Part shown: positions 27,156 to 34,873 of the stretch, piece by piece
Position numbering within the stretch: position 1 is the first letter of the stretch
Layout: each line of letters opens with the position of its first letter
The notes under the pieces: model-generated
Databases searched by the model: none
The model's input: the letters and a program-made list of their open reading frames with translations, nothing else
Told to the model about the DNA's origin: nothing
Origin: Bacteroidales bacterium
GTDB taxonomy: Bacteria; Bacteroidota; Bacteroidia; Bacteroidales; UBA12077
NCBI GenBank assembly: GCA_021108325.1
Contig: JAIORB010000080.1
Location: 52,769-116,768, forward strand
DNA length: 64,000 nt
Direction of reading: 5' to 3'
Program-made: the position numbers and the translations under genes

Positions 27156-27347
27156 ATGAGTAACGGTACAGTAAAATTTTTCAATAATTCTAAAGGTTTT
27201 GGATTCATCACCCCTGATGATGGCGGTAAAGATGTGTTTGTGCATAAAAATGGATTAATTGATAACATAACTGAAGGAGATAAAGTAAGTTATGAAGTAG
27301 AAGAAGGTCAAAAAGGATTGAACGCAGTAAATGTCAAAGTAATATAA
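27156..27347 (+). CDS. Cold-shock domain protein (CspA family)
   Basis: A 63-residue single OB-fold protein. RNP1 is KGFGFITP and RNP2 is DVFVHKN, the nucleic-acid-binding aromatic strips of the family. It should act as an RNA chaperone in the cytoplasm. Monocistronic, with a strong terminator directly after. Confidence 0.95.
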   Translation: MSNGTVKFFNNSKGFGFITPDDGGKDVFVHKNGLIDNITEGDKVSYEVEEGQKGLNAVNVKVI

Positions 27348-27376
27348 TATTATTCTTTGACTTCATAGTATTGTAT

Positions 27377-27410
27377 AAGCCTGTCAAAGTTGATAGGCTT
27401 TTTTTATTTT
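27377..27410 (+). terminator. Rho-independent terminator after the cold-shock gene
   Basis: AAGCCT-G-TCA (27377-27386), loop AAGT, TGA-T-AGGCTT (27391-27400), then a long T run. Confidence 0.92.
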
Positions 27411-27538
27411 TCAAAATTGATTTTTCTTTAGTAAGAGAGTATTATACCAATTGTAGCCAGTTAATTTTTGCTTAGTTCCGGTTAGCGCGGATTTGTAATC
27501 CGGGCTATAAATATTTACAACATCTCGGATAATAAGTG

Positions 27539-29074
27539 TCAATACCTTTCAATAATACTCATTGCAGCTTTCAGCCCATCGGCAGCACTGGAAATAATCC
27601 CCCCGGCATAGCCACTTCCTTCGCCTATCAGGTATAGGTTTTTGAAACCTTCGCACAGTCCGTTTTTCTCACGTAAAACCTGTATGGGCGATGATGTTTT
27701 ACTTTCGAGACCCATAATATTTCCTGTTTCGAAACCTTTAATCTTACGGCTGAATTCTTTCAGGCTTTCCCGCATTGATGAACTTACTTCTTCGGGCAAC
27801 AGCTCCCATAAAGGTGCCGGTATTAATCCTAAAGGATAACTGCTTTCTGCTTTTTGCGAAGGTGATGTTTTATTTATGAAATCCTGTATAGAGCAATAAG
27901 GTGCTTTGAAACCATCGGAATAATTGTAAAAGTTTTTTTCCAGTTTCTCCAGCCAGTCAAGAGCTTCCAATGCCGATATTTCTTTTCCAAGTAATTTTTC
28001 CAGATTTACACCGGCAACACAGGCAGCATTGGCAAATTTTGCATTACGCTGGTACAGGCTCATGCCATTCACAATATTTATATTGTCGTATGCCGAAGCT
28101 GGTACAACTATTCCACCCGGGCACATACAAAAAGTATAAACAGGAAGCTTGCCATCAATATTTGAAGTAAGGCGATATTCAGCAGCTTTAACACCGGGTA
28201 ATTGTTTGTGTCCCCATTGGGCCTGGTTTATTATTTCCTGCGGATGTTCAACACGTGAACCTATGGCAAAATTTTTGGTGCGGAATTTTACTCCGTTTTT
28301 TATTAACATACGGTATGTTTCAAAAGCCGAATGACCGGGAGCAATTAAAAATAAATCAGTTTCAAAATCTCCTTTGCTGGTAATGGCTGTTGTTATTTTT
28401 CCGCCTTTCACCTTAATATCTTCGAGCATAGTTTCGAAAAGAATCTCACCACCCAGTTCTTTAAATTCTTCACGCAGGTTCTTTACTATAATTTTCAGTT
28501 TATCGCTCCCCACGTGTGGATGAGCCATGTAAGAAATCTCATCCGGTGCTCCGGCTTTTACATAGCTTGATAAAATAAATTTTCGTTCCAGCGAGATACG
28601 TTTCGACCTGGAAGTAAGTTTTCCATCGGAAAATGTTCCTGCTCCACCTTCACCAAAGGAGTAGTTGCTAATGGAATCAAAATGGCCTGTTTTTTCGAAG
28701 TTGTTAATCCCTTCAGCCCGTTTTGTAACATCTGTTCCGCGCTCAATAATGGTGGTGTTAAATCCGGCTTTTTGGAGAGCATAAGCAGCAAAAAATCCAG
28801 CGGGTCCGCTTCCAACCACAACTGCTTTTTTATCTCTTTTTTTGTATTGGATATCTAACTCGGGGATTTGTTCCGGTTCATCTCCTTTTATTTCTTTGGA
28901 TGTAACAGCTACTTTCACTACCCAATGGATATAATTTTTTTTCCTTGCATCCAGACTTTTGTTTTCAATTTGACATGAAAAATTTCTTATGCGCAATTCT
29001 TTACCGATCTTCTTCTCAAGTTGTTCGGGAGTAAAATCAGTAGGTAGTTTAAGTGTAATCTGTTTATAACCCAT
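27539..29074 (-). CDS. FAD-dependent dehydrogenase (COG2509 type)
   Basis: A 511-residue flavoprotein with an N-terminal ~90-residue domain followed by the FAD-binding Rossmann motif VVVGSGPAGFFAAYALQKAG near residues 86-105 and the family stretch GEGGAGTFSDGKL near 143. A late motif YLIGEGSGYAGGI closes the FAD site. The family is widespread in anaerobes and annotated as NAD(FAD)-utilising dehydrogenase; its reaction is not known. Single gene on the minus strand. Confidence 0.85.
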   Translation of the reverse strand: MGYKQITLKLPTDFTPEQLEKKIGKELRIRNFSCQIENKSLDARKKNYIHWVVKVAVTSKEIKGDEPEQIPELDIQYKKRDKKAVVVGSGPAGFFAAYALQKAGFNTTIIERGTDVTKRAEGINNFEKTGHFDSISNYSFGEGGAGTFSDGKLTSRSKRISLERKFILSSYVKAGAPDEISYMAHPHVGSDKLKIIVKNLREEFKELGGEILFETMLEDIKVKGGKITTAITSKGDFETDLFLIAPGHSAFETYRMLIKNGVKFRTKNFAIGSRVEHPQEIINQAQWGHKQLPGVKAAEYRLTSNIDGKLPVYTFCMCPGGIVVPASAYDNINIVNGMSLYQRNAKFANAACVAGVNLEKLLGKEISALEALDWLEKLEKNFYNYSDGFKAPYCSIQDFINKTSPSQKAESSYPLGLIPAPLWELLPEEVSSSMRESLKEFSRKIKGFETGNIMGLESKTSSPIQVLREKNGLCEGFKNLYLIGEGSGYAGGIISSAADGLKAAMSIIERY

Positions 29075-29234
29075 ATTGTTAAGATTGTTATACTAATTCT
29101 TCTTCAAAATATAGTATTTTAAAGTTTAGAATGGTATTAGCACAAATATCTAAGGAAAATAACAATAATCAAAAAACAAATTAATAATAATTATTGAACA
29201 GATCCATTATAGATGACAGAATAAGAATAAGAAA

Positions 29235-29269
29235 AAACCTGACAGAGTCTTTAAGACCTGTCAGTGTTT
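29235..29269. repeat. CCTGACAG palindrome
   Basis: CCTGACAG...CCTGTCAG dyad with an inner GTCTT-TA-AAGAC dyad. The unit recurs in weaker form near 40985-41060, so it is a dispersed extragenic repeat. It sits directly beside the 21-bp array. Confidence 0.55.
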
Positions 29270-29279
29270 TAGTGGGGAC

Positions 29280-29552
29280 AACGTTTTGCAGAGTGGGGAG
29301 CTCATTCAGCACAGTTAGAAACTCATTCAGCACAGTTAGAAACTCATTCAGCACTCATAGACAGTAATTCAGCACAGATAGAAACTCATTCAGCACAGTG
29401 GGGAACTCATCCAGCATAGATAGAAACTTATTCAGTACAGATAGAAACATATTCAGCACTGATAGAAACTCATTCAGCACAGTGGGGAGTTCATTCAGCG
29501 CAGTGGGGAGCTCATTTCACATAGTGGGGACATCATTTCACACTGTGGGAAC
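29280..29552. repeat. 21-bp minisatellite array (about 13 units)
   Basis: Tandem units of exactly 21 bp with consensus CTCATTCAGCACAG followed by one of two endings, TTAGAAA/ATAGAAA or TGGGGAG/TGGGGAA. The central units are near identical; the outer ones degenerate (CATTTCACATAG, TTTTGCAGAG) but keep the phase. There are no unique spacers. Read on the minus strand most units encode the heptad F/L-L/P-T/S-V-L-N-E, but stop codons interrupt it. The array ends about 10 bp after the 3' end of the butyrate kinase gene. Confidence 0.9.
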
Positions 29553-29559
29553 ATTTTGT

Positions 29560-30630
29560 TTAATATTCTAAAGCTTCTTCCTGATTATCTAAAACTCTGA
29601 ATATGCCTTCTGCCAATGCTTCCATTTCATTTTCACCTGGTCGTACGTGATATTCTGTAAGTGTTCCAACGTATTCTTCCAGGTCATTATTGAATTTTTT
29701 GTTATATGCAATCCCTCCGGTTATAATAATAGCCTGGGCTTTTCCTTTTGAAGCTGCAAAATATGCTCCTATTTCTTTCGCAACCTGATATACAAAAGCA
29801 TCATATATTAATTGAGCCTTTTTATCTCCATTCTTCACCATTTTTAATACTTCTCTCAGATCTTCTGTTCCCAAATATGCTTTTAACCCACTGTTTTGCG
29901 AAAAAAGTTTTATGACTTCATCTTCAGGCTTGCTGTAGCATAATTTCATTACTGCGCGTAAAGGTAAGGCACCTGCTCTGTTAGGTGAAAATGGTCCCAT
30001 CCCTAATAATCCGTCATTTACATCTACTATTTTTCCTCCTGTTACTAATGAGATTGATATTCCACCACCCATATGGGCAATTACATAGCATGATTTCTCA
30101 AATGGGATTCCTTGTTGTAAAGCAATCTTTCGGGCAGTTATTTTAATGTTTAATGTATGTGCTCTTCCATTGCGTATTATGTCCGGAACTCCAGAGATTT
30201 CAGCTACCGGACTAATACTGCTTGTTGAAACAGGATCAACCGTATAACTATTTGGTAAACCGAATTCATCTTTTAATCGATTTGCCAATAAACTACCAAG
30301 GTTTGATGCGTGTTCTCCATAATGCCCTGATCTTGCATCATCTAAGAATGCTTGATTTATGCGATATGTTCCACCTTTGATAGGCTTAACTATTCCACCT
30401 CTGCCAACTACACCAATTACTTTTAACTCAGACTTTGAAAGATATTCGTCAATAAATGGTTTAATATGGGCACAACGATAATCCAATTGGTCTGCAATCC
30501 TTTCAAATGGTTCTAATTCCTTTTGAGGGTGACCAATGGATTGTGAGATTAATTCCCCCTGTCTGGTATAAAAAGCAACTTTAGTAGATGTTGAGCCGGA
30601 GTTTATAACAAGAACTACTTTATTATTCAT
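29560..30630 (-). CDS. buk: Butyrate kinase
   Basis: The frame opens at a TTG at 30651, but the ATG at 30630 is the better start (356 residues, the normal Buk length). The acetokinase-family signature is VINSGSTSTK near the N-terminus, and AHMGGGISI lies in the phosphate-binding region. It makes ATP and butyrate from butyryl phosphate in butyrate fermentation, or runs in reverse. No phosphotransbutyrylase gene is in the window. It follows the sensor operon on the same strand after about 80 nt and could be its last gene. Confidence 0.92.
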   Translation of the reverse strand: MNNKVVLVINSGSTSTKVAFYTRQGELISQSIGHPQKELEPFERIADQLDYRCAHIKPFIDEYLSKSELKVIGVVGRGGIVKPIKGGTYRINQAFLDDARSGHYGEHASNLGSLLANRLKDEFGLPNSYTVDPVSTSSISPVAEISGVPDIIRNGRAHTLNIKITARKIALQQGIPFEKSCYVIAHMGGGISISLVTGGKIVDVNDGLLGMGPFSPNRAGALPLRAVMKLCYSKPEDEVIKLFSQNSGLKAYLGTEDLREVLKMVKNGDKKAQLIYDAFVYQVAKEIGAYFAASKGKAQAIIITGGIAYNKKFNNDLEEYVGTLTEYHVRPGENEMEALAEGIFRVLDNQEEALEY

Positions 30631-30708
30631 ACTTAAATATTTTGGCGGCAATATACATAATTATTACAAATAGTAATAAAGGTGTTCATAGTTTGTTTAA
30701 AGATCTGT

Positions 30709-31893
30709 TTAAATAAACTTCATACTAACCTCTTTCAGGAATTTTTCTTCGAGGGTTTCTGCTATTCGACGAACAACGGTTCTCCTTATTTCCAATTCAA
30801 TTGGTAAGTTGGGATCTTGATGTGCAATATTAACACGGGTTCCGATTACAAAATGAATTTCGTCACTTTCTTTAATCAGTTTTACAATCTGGTCAGCAGG
30901 GCCTTTACCAAGCATGTAATTGTTATTATAGACTTTTAAAATTTCTGACACTTTGCTAAGGGTTAAAATGCCTTCCGTTACCAGATCAATTCCCGGCATA
31001 TAAGCAATAGGAGGTAAGTCGGAATCGTGAAACTCAAAGTTGTCTTCAATTTCAAGATTAAGCTCGCGAGCAATTATATCGCCTGTGGTTGCACCACACA
31101 GAATTTTTTTACCTTCGAAGTTTTTAACTACATCGGCAAGTTGTTTGTCTCTTTCTTCTTCGTAAGGAGGGCCTGTACATATCAATAATTTACGTGGTTC
31201 ACGAAAATATATAGCTGCACAACTGGTATCATCTTTAGCTTTGTAGCCATCGTTCTGGTAAGCCATATTTACTACTTTCCCTGCCAGTTTATTAGCCGAA
31301 ATTTGCGGATCGTTATTTATTAATCTTTTTGTGAAGTCTTCAAGCTTATCATGTCCCCAGCCGAAAGGATATTTTTCGCTTCCCATACCAGATTGGGTAA
31401 TACCATCACTACAAAAAATAATACGATCCTCTTTTTGAGCATAAAAGGTACAGTTTTTTAAAACTTTTCCTGAATTCTTCTCACTATCCAAAATGACACA
31501 TTGCCAGCCCGGATTAAAAATCTGATTTTTTCTAATGATTATAGTTTCAGGATTATCATATTCCAGTATAGTTGTTTTTCCATCAGATTCTATATCAATA
31601 GTGGTAAAAGTAGAATAGCTGATATGTCTTTTGCTGCAAACTGGTAATGTATTCATTATTATATCAGCAATACGATTAACATCCTTATGTTCTTTCGTGA
31701 AATTAAGTGCCATTGTCGATGTTAATGTAGCAAGCATATTTGCTTTAACACCATGACCCATGCCATCAGAAAGGACAATTATTGTACGTTCATCTGATTT
31801 TATTCGTTCGGAAAGAAAAACATCACCGCAGATTCTTTCACCTTCGTGATTTTTTTGAATACAATCGACTTCTATATAGAATTTAGAGTTCAA
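30709..31893 (-). CDS. SpoIIE-type PP2C serine phosphatase
   Basis: A 394-residue protein. The first 200 residues form a PP2C-like phosphatase domain with metal-binding LSDGMGHG near 41-48 and FCSDGITQ near 148-155; the C-terminal half contains PPYEEERD and a conserved segment seen in homologues next to hydrogenases. The start appears to be TTG: a stop codon lies four codons upstream and the first ATG is too deep. It is transcribed after a sensory hydrogenase gene, as in clostridial hydrogenase loci, suggesting that H2 or redox state controls a serine-phosphorylated partner that is not evident here. Confidence 0.85.
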   Translation of the reverse strand: MNSKFYIEVDCIQKNHEGERICGDVFLSERIKSDERTIIVLSDGMGHGVKANMLATLTSTMALNFTKEHKDVNRIADIIMNTLPVCSKRHISYSTFTTIDIESDGKTTILEYDNPETIIIRKNQIFNPGWQCVILDSEKNSGKVLKNCTFYAQKEDRIIFCSDGITQSGMGSEKYPFGWGHDKLEDFTKRLINNDPQISANKLAGKVVNMAYQNDGYKAKDDTSCAAIYFREPRKLLICTGPPYEEERDKQLADVVKNFEGKKILCGATTGDIIARELNLEIEDNFEFHDSDLPPIAYMPGIDLVTEGILTLSKVSEILKVYNNNYMLGKGPADQIVKLIKESDEIHFVIGTRVNIAHQDPNLPIELEIRRTVVRRIAETLEEKFLKEVSMKFI

Positions 31894-31918
31894 AAGTTTA
31901 TTTTTTTAGTTTCTGTTG

Positions 31919-31938
31919 AGACGCAATGCATTGCGTCT
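31919..31938. repeat. Perfect 20-bp palindrome between sensor hydrogenase and phosphatase genes
   Basis: AGACGCAATG and its exact complement CATTGCGTCT abut at 31928/31929 and are followed by TT. The same palindrome type is a frequent extragenic repeat in bacteria, and here it could also attenuate transcription within the operon. Confidence 0.7.
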
Positions 31939-31953
31939 TTACTAATAAACTGG

Positions 31954-33816
31954 TTACTGTTTTTTCTTTTCCAGTTTATATAATTCTATAATTGAATTTA
32001 ACATTTGCTCGGTTTCGGAGGCACCTTCTCCTAATAAGAATCCAATTTCTTGAACCATTGCCAGGTTTTTATCAATAACATCAGTTACTCTTTTCAAAAC
32101 TTCTTCCTTACGAACTTCCGGCGAATACATATCTCTGAAAACAGCTCCGGTAATTTTATTTTTTCGAATAATAAAAACAGAAAGGTTAAGCAGATTATCG
32201 TCAATATGAATATCTCTGTTTAAAATATTTTCTCCTGTAGAAAACACATGCGTAAATAAATTGTAAATATTGAATGGAAGTAATGTTTTAAGATCAGCAC
32301 CAACCAAACCCGGAATTACTTCATCAATTGTTTTAGCTTCTTCGCCCAGCGTTTCAATAAAACTATTGTTCGAATGTACTATTTTTAGATTTTTATCGAT
32401 GATAACGATTCCCGAAGGAAGTTTTTGAAGCATACTACTAATTGTATCTGAAGCTTCTTTGGCAGTTTCTTTTTCCTTTTGAGCTACTTTTTCCGATTCT
32501 TGTAAGGCATTTTGTGTTTGTGCCAGTTTCTCGTTTGTCGATTTTAGTGCTTTAATATAATCATGTCTGTTTCGTAAAGAGAATGTTAAGCACATATCAA
32601 CTTTTGCTAATCCTTTAGCAACAGCAATCGCAAAATCACGACAAGTGTCGTAACCACAAGCATTACATCCAAGATCGGAATTTTTACCTTCTTTCCCAAT
32701 AGCTTTTAATATTTCATTAATTTTTTCTTCTGATGGTTTTTCAATTCTTTGATCATCATTTTTGAATGTCCTTGAATAATCCAGATCCCAAAATTTATCA
32801 ACTTCTTTTTGCCATTTGTCTTTATCAAATTTCTTAAGTCGTTTATTGGCATAGTCTGTAACCCTGGTTCGTCTGTTGAATTTTTCTCCGCCTTTTGATG
32901 TGCCGGGTCCCATCAAACAACCATCACAATAATATAAATTAAAATGTTTTTTTATTGTTTCAATTTCTTTATGGAACTGCATTGTAGCATTAAGCATATT
33001 CATTTTCCCTTCGGCAGTAATAACATTACCACTTAAAAGATCTTCGTTAATTCCGGCGGCTTGCAACAAACCATTGGCAATTGGAAATAAAGAGCCTTTA
33101 TATCCAATCGGAGAATCAAACTCAGAAAACTCAAGCTTACTTTCTTTTATCTTAAATTCATTAAACAATTCACGTAATTCCCGGAATGTTAAAACTGAAT
33201 CTATCTTTCCATCTCCTTCGAATAAATTTGCCTCGTCTTTACTATCAATACACGGACCTATATAAATCACTTTAATGTTTTTACCATAAAGATGACGCAC
33301 TATTTTTGCTGTGGCAATCATTGGTGATACTAATGGAGCAAGGTTATCCAATAATTCCGGTTGAAACTTTTCGATATGAGAAACAACAACAGGGCAAGTT
33401 GTTGAGATATAATACTTCCCTTTAAAATCACGAAACAATTCGGCGTACTTCAATGCAATAATATCAACACCAAACGAAACTTCGTTCACATAATCAAAAC
33501 CTAATTGCTTAATCATCTTAACAAATTTCCTGTAATCTGTTATATCATGAAATTCACCCGAAATACTGGGAGCAACAATGGCAACTTTTTTTTCTTTAGA
33601 TTTTAAGATTTCTTTGGTATCAGATTTTGAATCGCGATAAACAATTGCATCCTCCGGACAAACAGAAGTGCAGCTTCCACATCCAATGCATCTCTCAGGT
33701 ATAATCCTGGCATAATCTCTGTTTACTTTAATTTCTATTGCATTTACCGGGCACACCCTTACACATGAATAACTTAAGTTACATTTATCTTTTAATATTT
33801 CAACAATTGGTTTCAT
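31954..33816 (-). CDS. Sensory [FeFe]-hydrogenase-like protein with PAS domain (group C type)
   Basis: A 620-residue multi-domain protein. In order: 2[4Fe-4S] ferredoxin domain (CIGCGSCTSVCPEDA near 42-56), H-cluster-like domain with C141 (STTCPVV), C189 (IGPCIDSKDE) and C297/C300 (YCDGCLMGPG), a C-x2-C-x4-C-x16-C Fe-S motif (CNACGYDTC), a coiled coil, and a PAS domain (SGIVIIDKNLKIVHSN). It lacks the TSCCP and CPGGC signatures of catalytic enzymes, so sensing is more likely than turnover. It lies between a small ferredoxin and the PP2C phosphatase. Whether it carries a complete H-cluster is open. Confidence 0.86.
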   Translation of the reverse strand: MKPIVEILKDKCNLSYSCVRVCPVNAIEIKVNRDYARIIPERCIGCGSCTSVCPEDAIVYRDSKSDTKEILKSKEKKVAIVAPSISGEFHDITDYRKFVKMIKQLGFDYVNEVSFGVDIIALKYAELFRDFKGKYYISTTCPVVVSHIEKFQPELLDNLAPLVSPMIATAKIVRHLYGKNIKVIYIGPCIDSKDEANLFEGDGKIDSVLTFRELRELFNEFKIKESKLEFSEFDSPIGYKGSLFPIANGLLQAAGINEDLLSGNVITAEGKMNMLNATMQFHKEIETIKKHFNLYYCDGCLMGPGTSKGGEKFNRRTRVTDYANKRLKKFDKDKWQKEVDKFWDLDYSRTFKNDDQRIEKPSEEKINEILKAIGKEGKNSDLGCNACGYDTCRDFAIAVAKGLAKVDMCLTFSLRNRHDYIKALKSTNEKLAQTQNALQESEKVAQKEKETAKEASDTISSMLQKLPSGIVIIDKNLKIVHSNNSFIETLGEEAKTIDEVIPGLVGADLKTLLPFNIYNLFTHVFSTGENILNRDIHIDDNLLNLSVFIIRKNKITGAVFRDMYSPEVRKEEVLKRVTDVIDKNLAMVQEIGFLLGEGASETEQMLNSIIELYKLEKKKQ

Positions 33817-33854
33817 AAAATCAAATTGTTTTCAAAAATTAAGAAAAGCCTGAT

Positions 33855-34100
33855 TTAGTCTTTTCCAAAAAGGTTTTCCAATAAATAAATTACATTTTCA
33901 GGTGAAACATTCTGGTATTCTTTTCCATCTACTGTTATGATCGGTCCATTCTCACAGTTTTCATAGCAATGATTTCCATGGAAAAATACTTTGTCTTCCA
34001 GTTGATGTGCTTTAATGTAATCTTTTATTAATTGAACCGTTTGTTTATTTCCCCTTGAAAAGCAAGAGCTACCCAGACATATAACTATTTCTTTTTTCAT
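33855..34100 (-). CDS. Small thioredoxin-fold [2Fe-2S] ferredoxin
   Basis: An 81-residue protein equal to the C-terminal half of NuoE. Ligands are C-x4-C in CLGSSC and C-x3-C in HCYENCENGP. It starts the minus-strand sensor operon and lies 38 nt ahead of the group C-type hydrogenase gene, so it probably feeds electrons to or from that protein. It starts about 300 nt from the divergent third hydrogenase operon. Confidence 0.88.
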   Translation of the reverse strand: MKKEIVICLGSSCFSRGNKQTVQLIKDYIKAHQLEDKVFFHGNHCYENCENGPIITVDGKEYQNVSPENVIYLLENLFGKD

Positions 34101-34320
34101 TTATAAAAAATCAAAAGTAAAAACTTTCAGCTTTTAAATTGAATAATAAAGTTGTCTTTAAATTTATTGCAAGATAGATAATTTAATTGATTTTGCTGTA
34201 ATCTTAGAATACATGTTGTACTATATATAAGCATTTTGGTAATGTTTATTCTTTACTCATTCAAATGCAACTAGTAGTTAATAAGTAAGTTATGTTGCGG
34301 GTTCTATGATTTACAATTAG
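34101..34320. other. Divergent control region between sensor operon and hydrogenase operon 3
   Basis: AT-rich with no reading frame. On the minus strand CAAAAGTA (34112-34119) is the complement of a TAnnTTTG -7 box, though very close to the ferredoxin start codon and without a matching -33. The plus-strand control elements are listed separately. Confidence 0.4.
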
Positions 34321-34353
34321 TGTTAATAAAATAACAATGTTTATTAAATAACA
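34321..34353. promoter_or_regulatory. Tandem Rex-like operators upstream of hydrogenase operon 3
   Basis: Site C1 at 34321-34336 (TGTTA, spacer ATAAAA, TAACA) and site C2 at 34338-34353 (TGTTT, spacer ATTAAA, TAACA; one half-site base changed), offset by 17 bp. C2 ends 10 nt before a -7 box and covers the -33 region, the same arrangement as operon 2. Confidence 0.83.
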
Positions 34354-34363
34354 ATAATATTCG

Positions 34364-34371
34364 TATATTTG
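34364..34371 (+). promoter_or_regulatory. -7 promoter element (TATATTTG) of hydrogenase operon 3
   Basis: Identical to the -7 box of operon 2, including the following GC context (TATATTTGCAAAAT), and 38 nt before the ATG at 34409. Confidence 0.72.
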
Positions 34372-34408
34372 CAAAATACAGTATTCTGTAAATTTAATAT
34401 TTTGGTTT

Positions 34409-34870
34409 ATGCCAAATTTAGAAGAAATACTCGAGAAGTATCCATTTGTACAAAGAGATAATCTTATCCCTGTTTTACAGGATATACAAGATGAGTTTGG
34501 ATACTTATCGGAAGAGGCTATTGTAAAAGTAGGAAAATATCTTAACCTGCCTACAGTTAAAATTTACGGTCTGGCTACATTTTATCATCATTTTCGATTT
34601 ATTGCCAAAGGGAAATATCATATTAAGATATGCAATGGCACTTCTTGCCATGTTAATTCGAATATTTTAATAATTAACGAACTTGAAAAAAAACTGGGAA
34701 TTAAAGATGAAGAGATAACGAAAGATGGCTTATTTAGTTTAGAGGAAACGACTTGTATGGCGGCATGTGGTGAGGGGCCTGTAATGGCTGTAAACGATAA
34801 ATATTTTACTCATTTGACCATTGAAAAAGTTGCTGAAATTATTGATTCTTATAAAAGTATGGAAGAATAA
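34409..34870 (+). CDS. hydC: NuoE-like [2Fe-2S] subunit of hydrogenase 3 (HydC)
   Basis: A 153-residue thioredoxin-fold ferredoxin subunit with complete ligands: C75 and C80 (CNGTSC) and C116 and C120 (TCMAACGEGP). It opens a long plus-strand operon and lies 3 nt ahead of the fused flavin subunit, so translation is probably coupled. It shares the family with the subunits at 9003 and 16647 but is clearly diverged from both. Confidence 0.92.
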   Translation: MPNLEEILEKYPFVQRDNLIPVLQDIQDEFGYLSEEAIVKVGKYLNLPTVKIYGLATFYHHFRFIAKGKYHIKICNGTSCHVNSNILIINELEKKLGIKDEEITKDGLFSLEETTCMAACGEGPVMAVNDKYFTHLTIEKVAEIIDSYKSMEE

Positions 34871-34873
34871 AAT

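Noticed and set aside
29280..29552. CRISPR array
   Set aside because: The 21-bp units are contiguous, with no unique spacers, and no cas genes are present.
31893..31905. Frameshift or truncation at the 5' end of the SpoIIE-type gene
   Set aside because: The protein aligns well from its second residue; a TTG start just after an in-frame stop explains the missing ATG.
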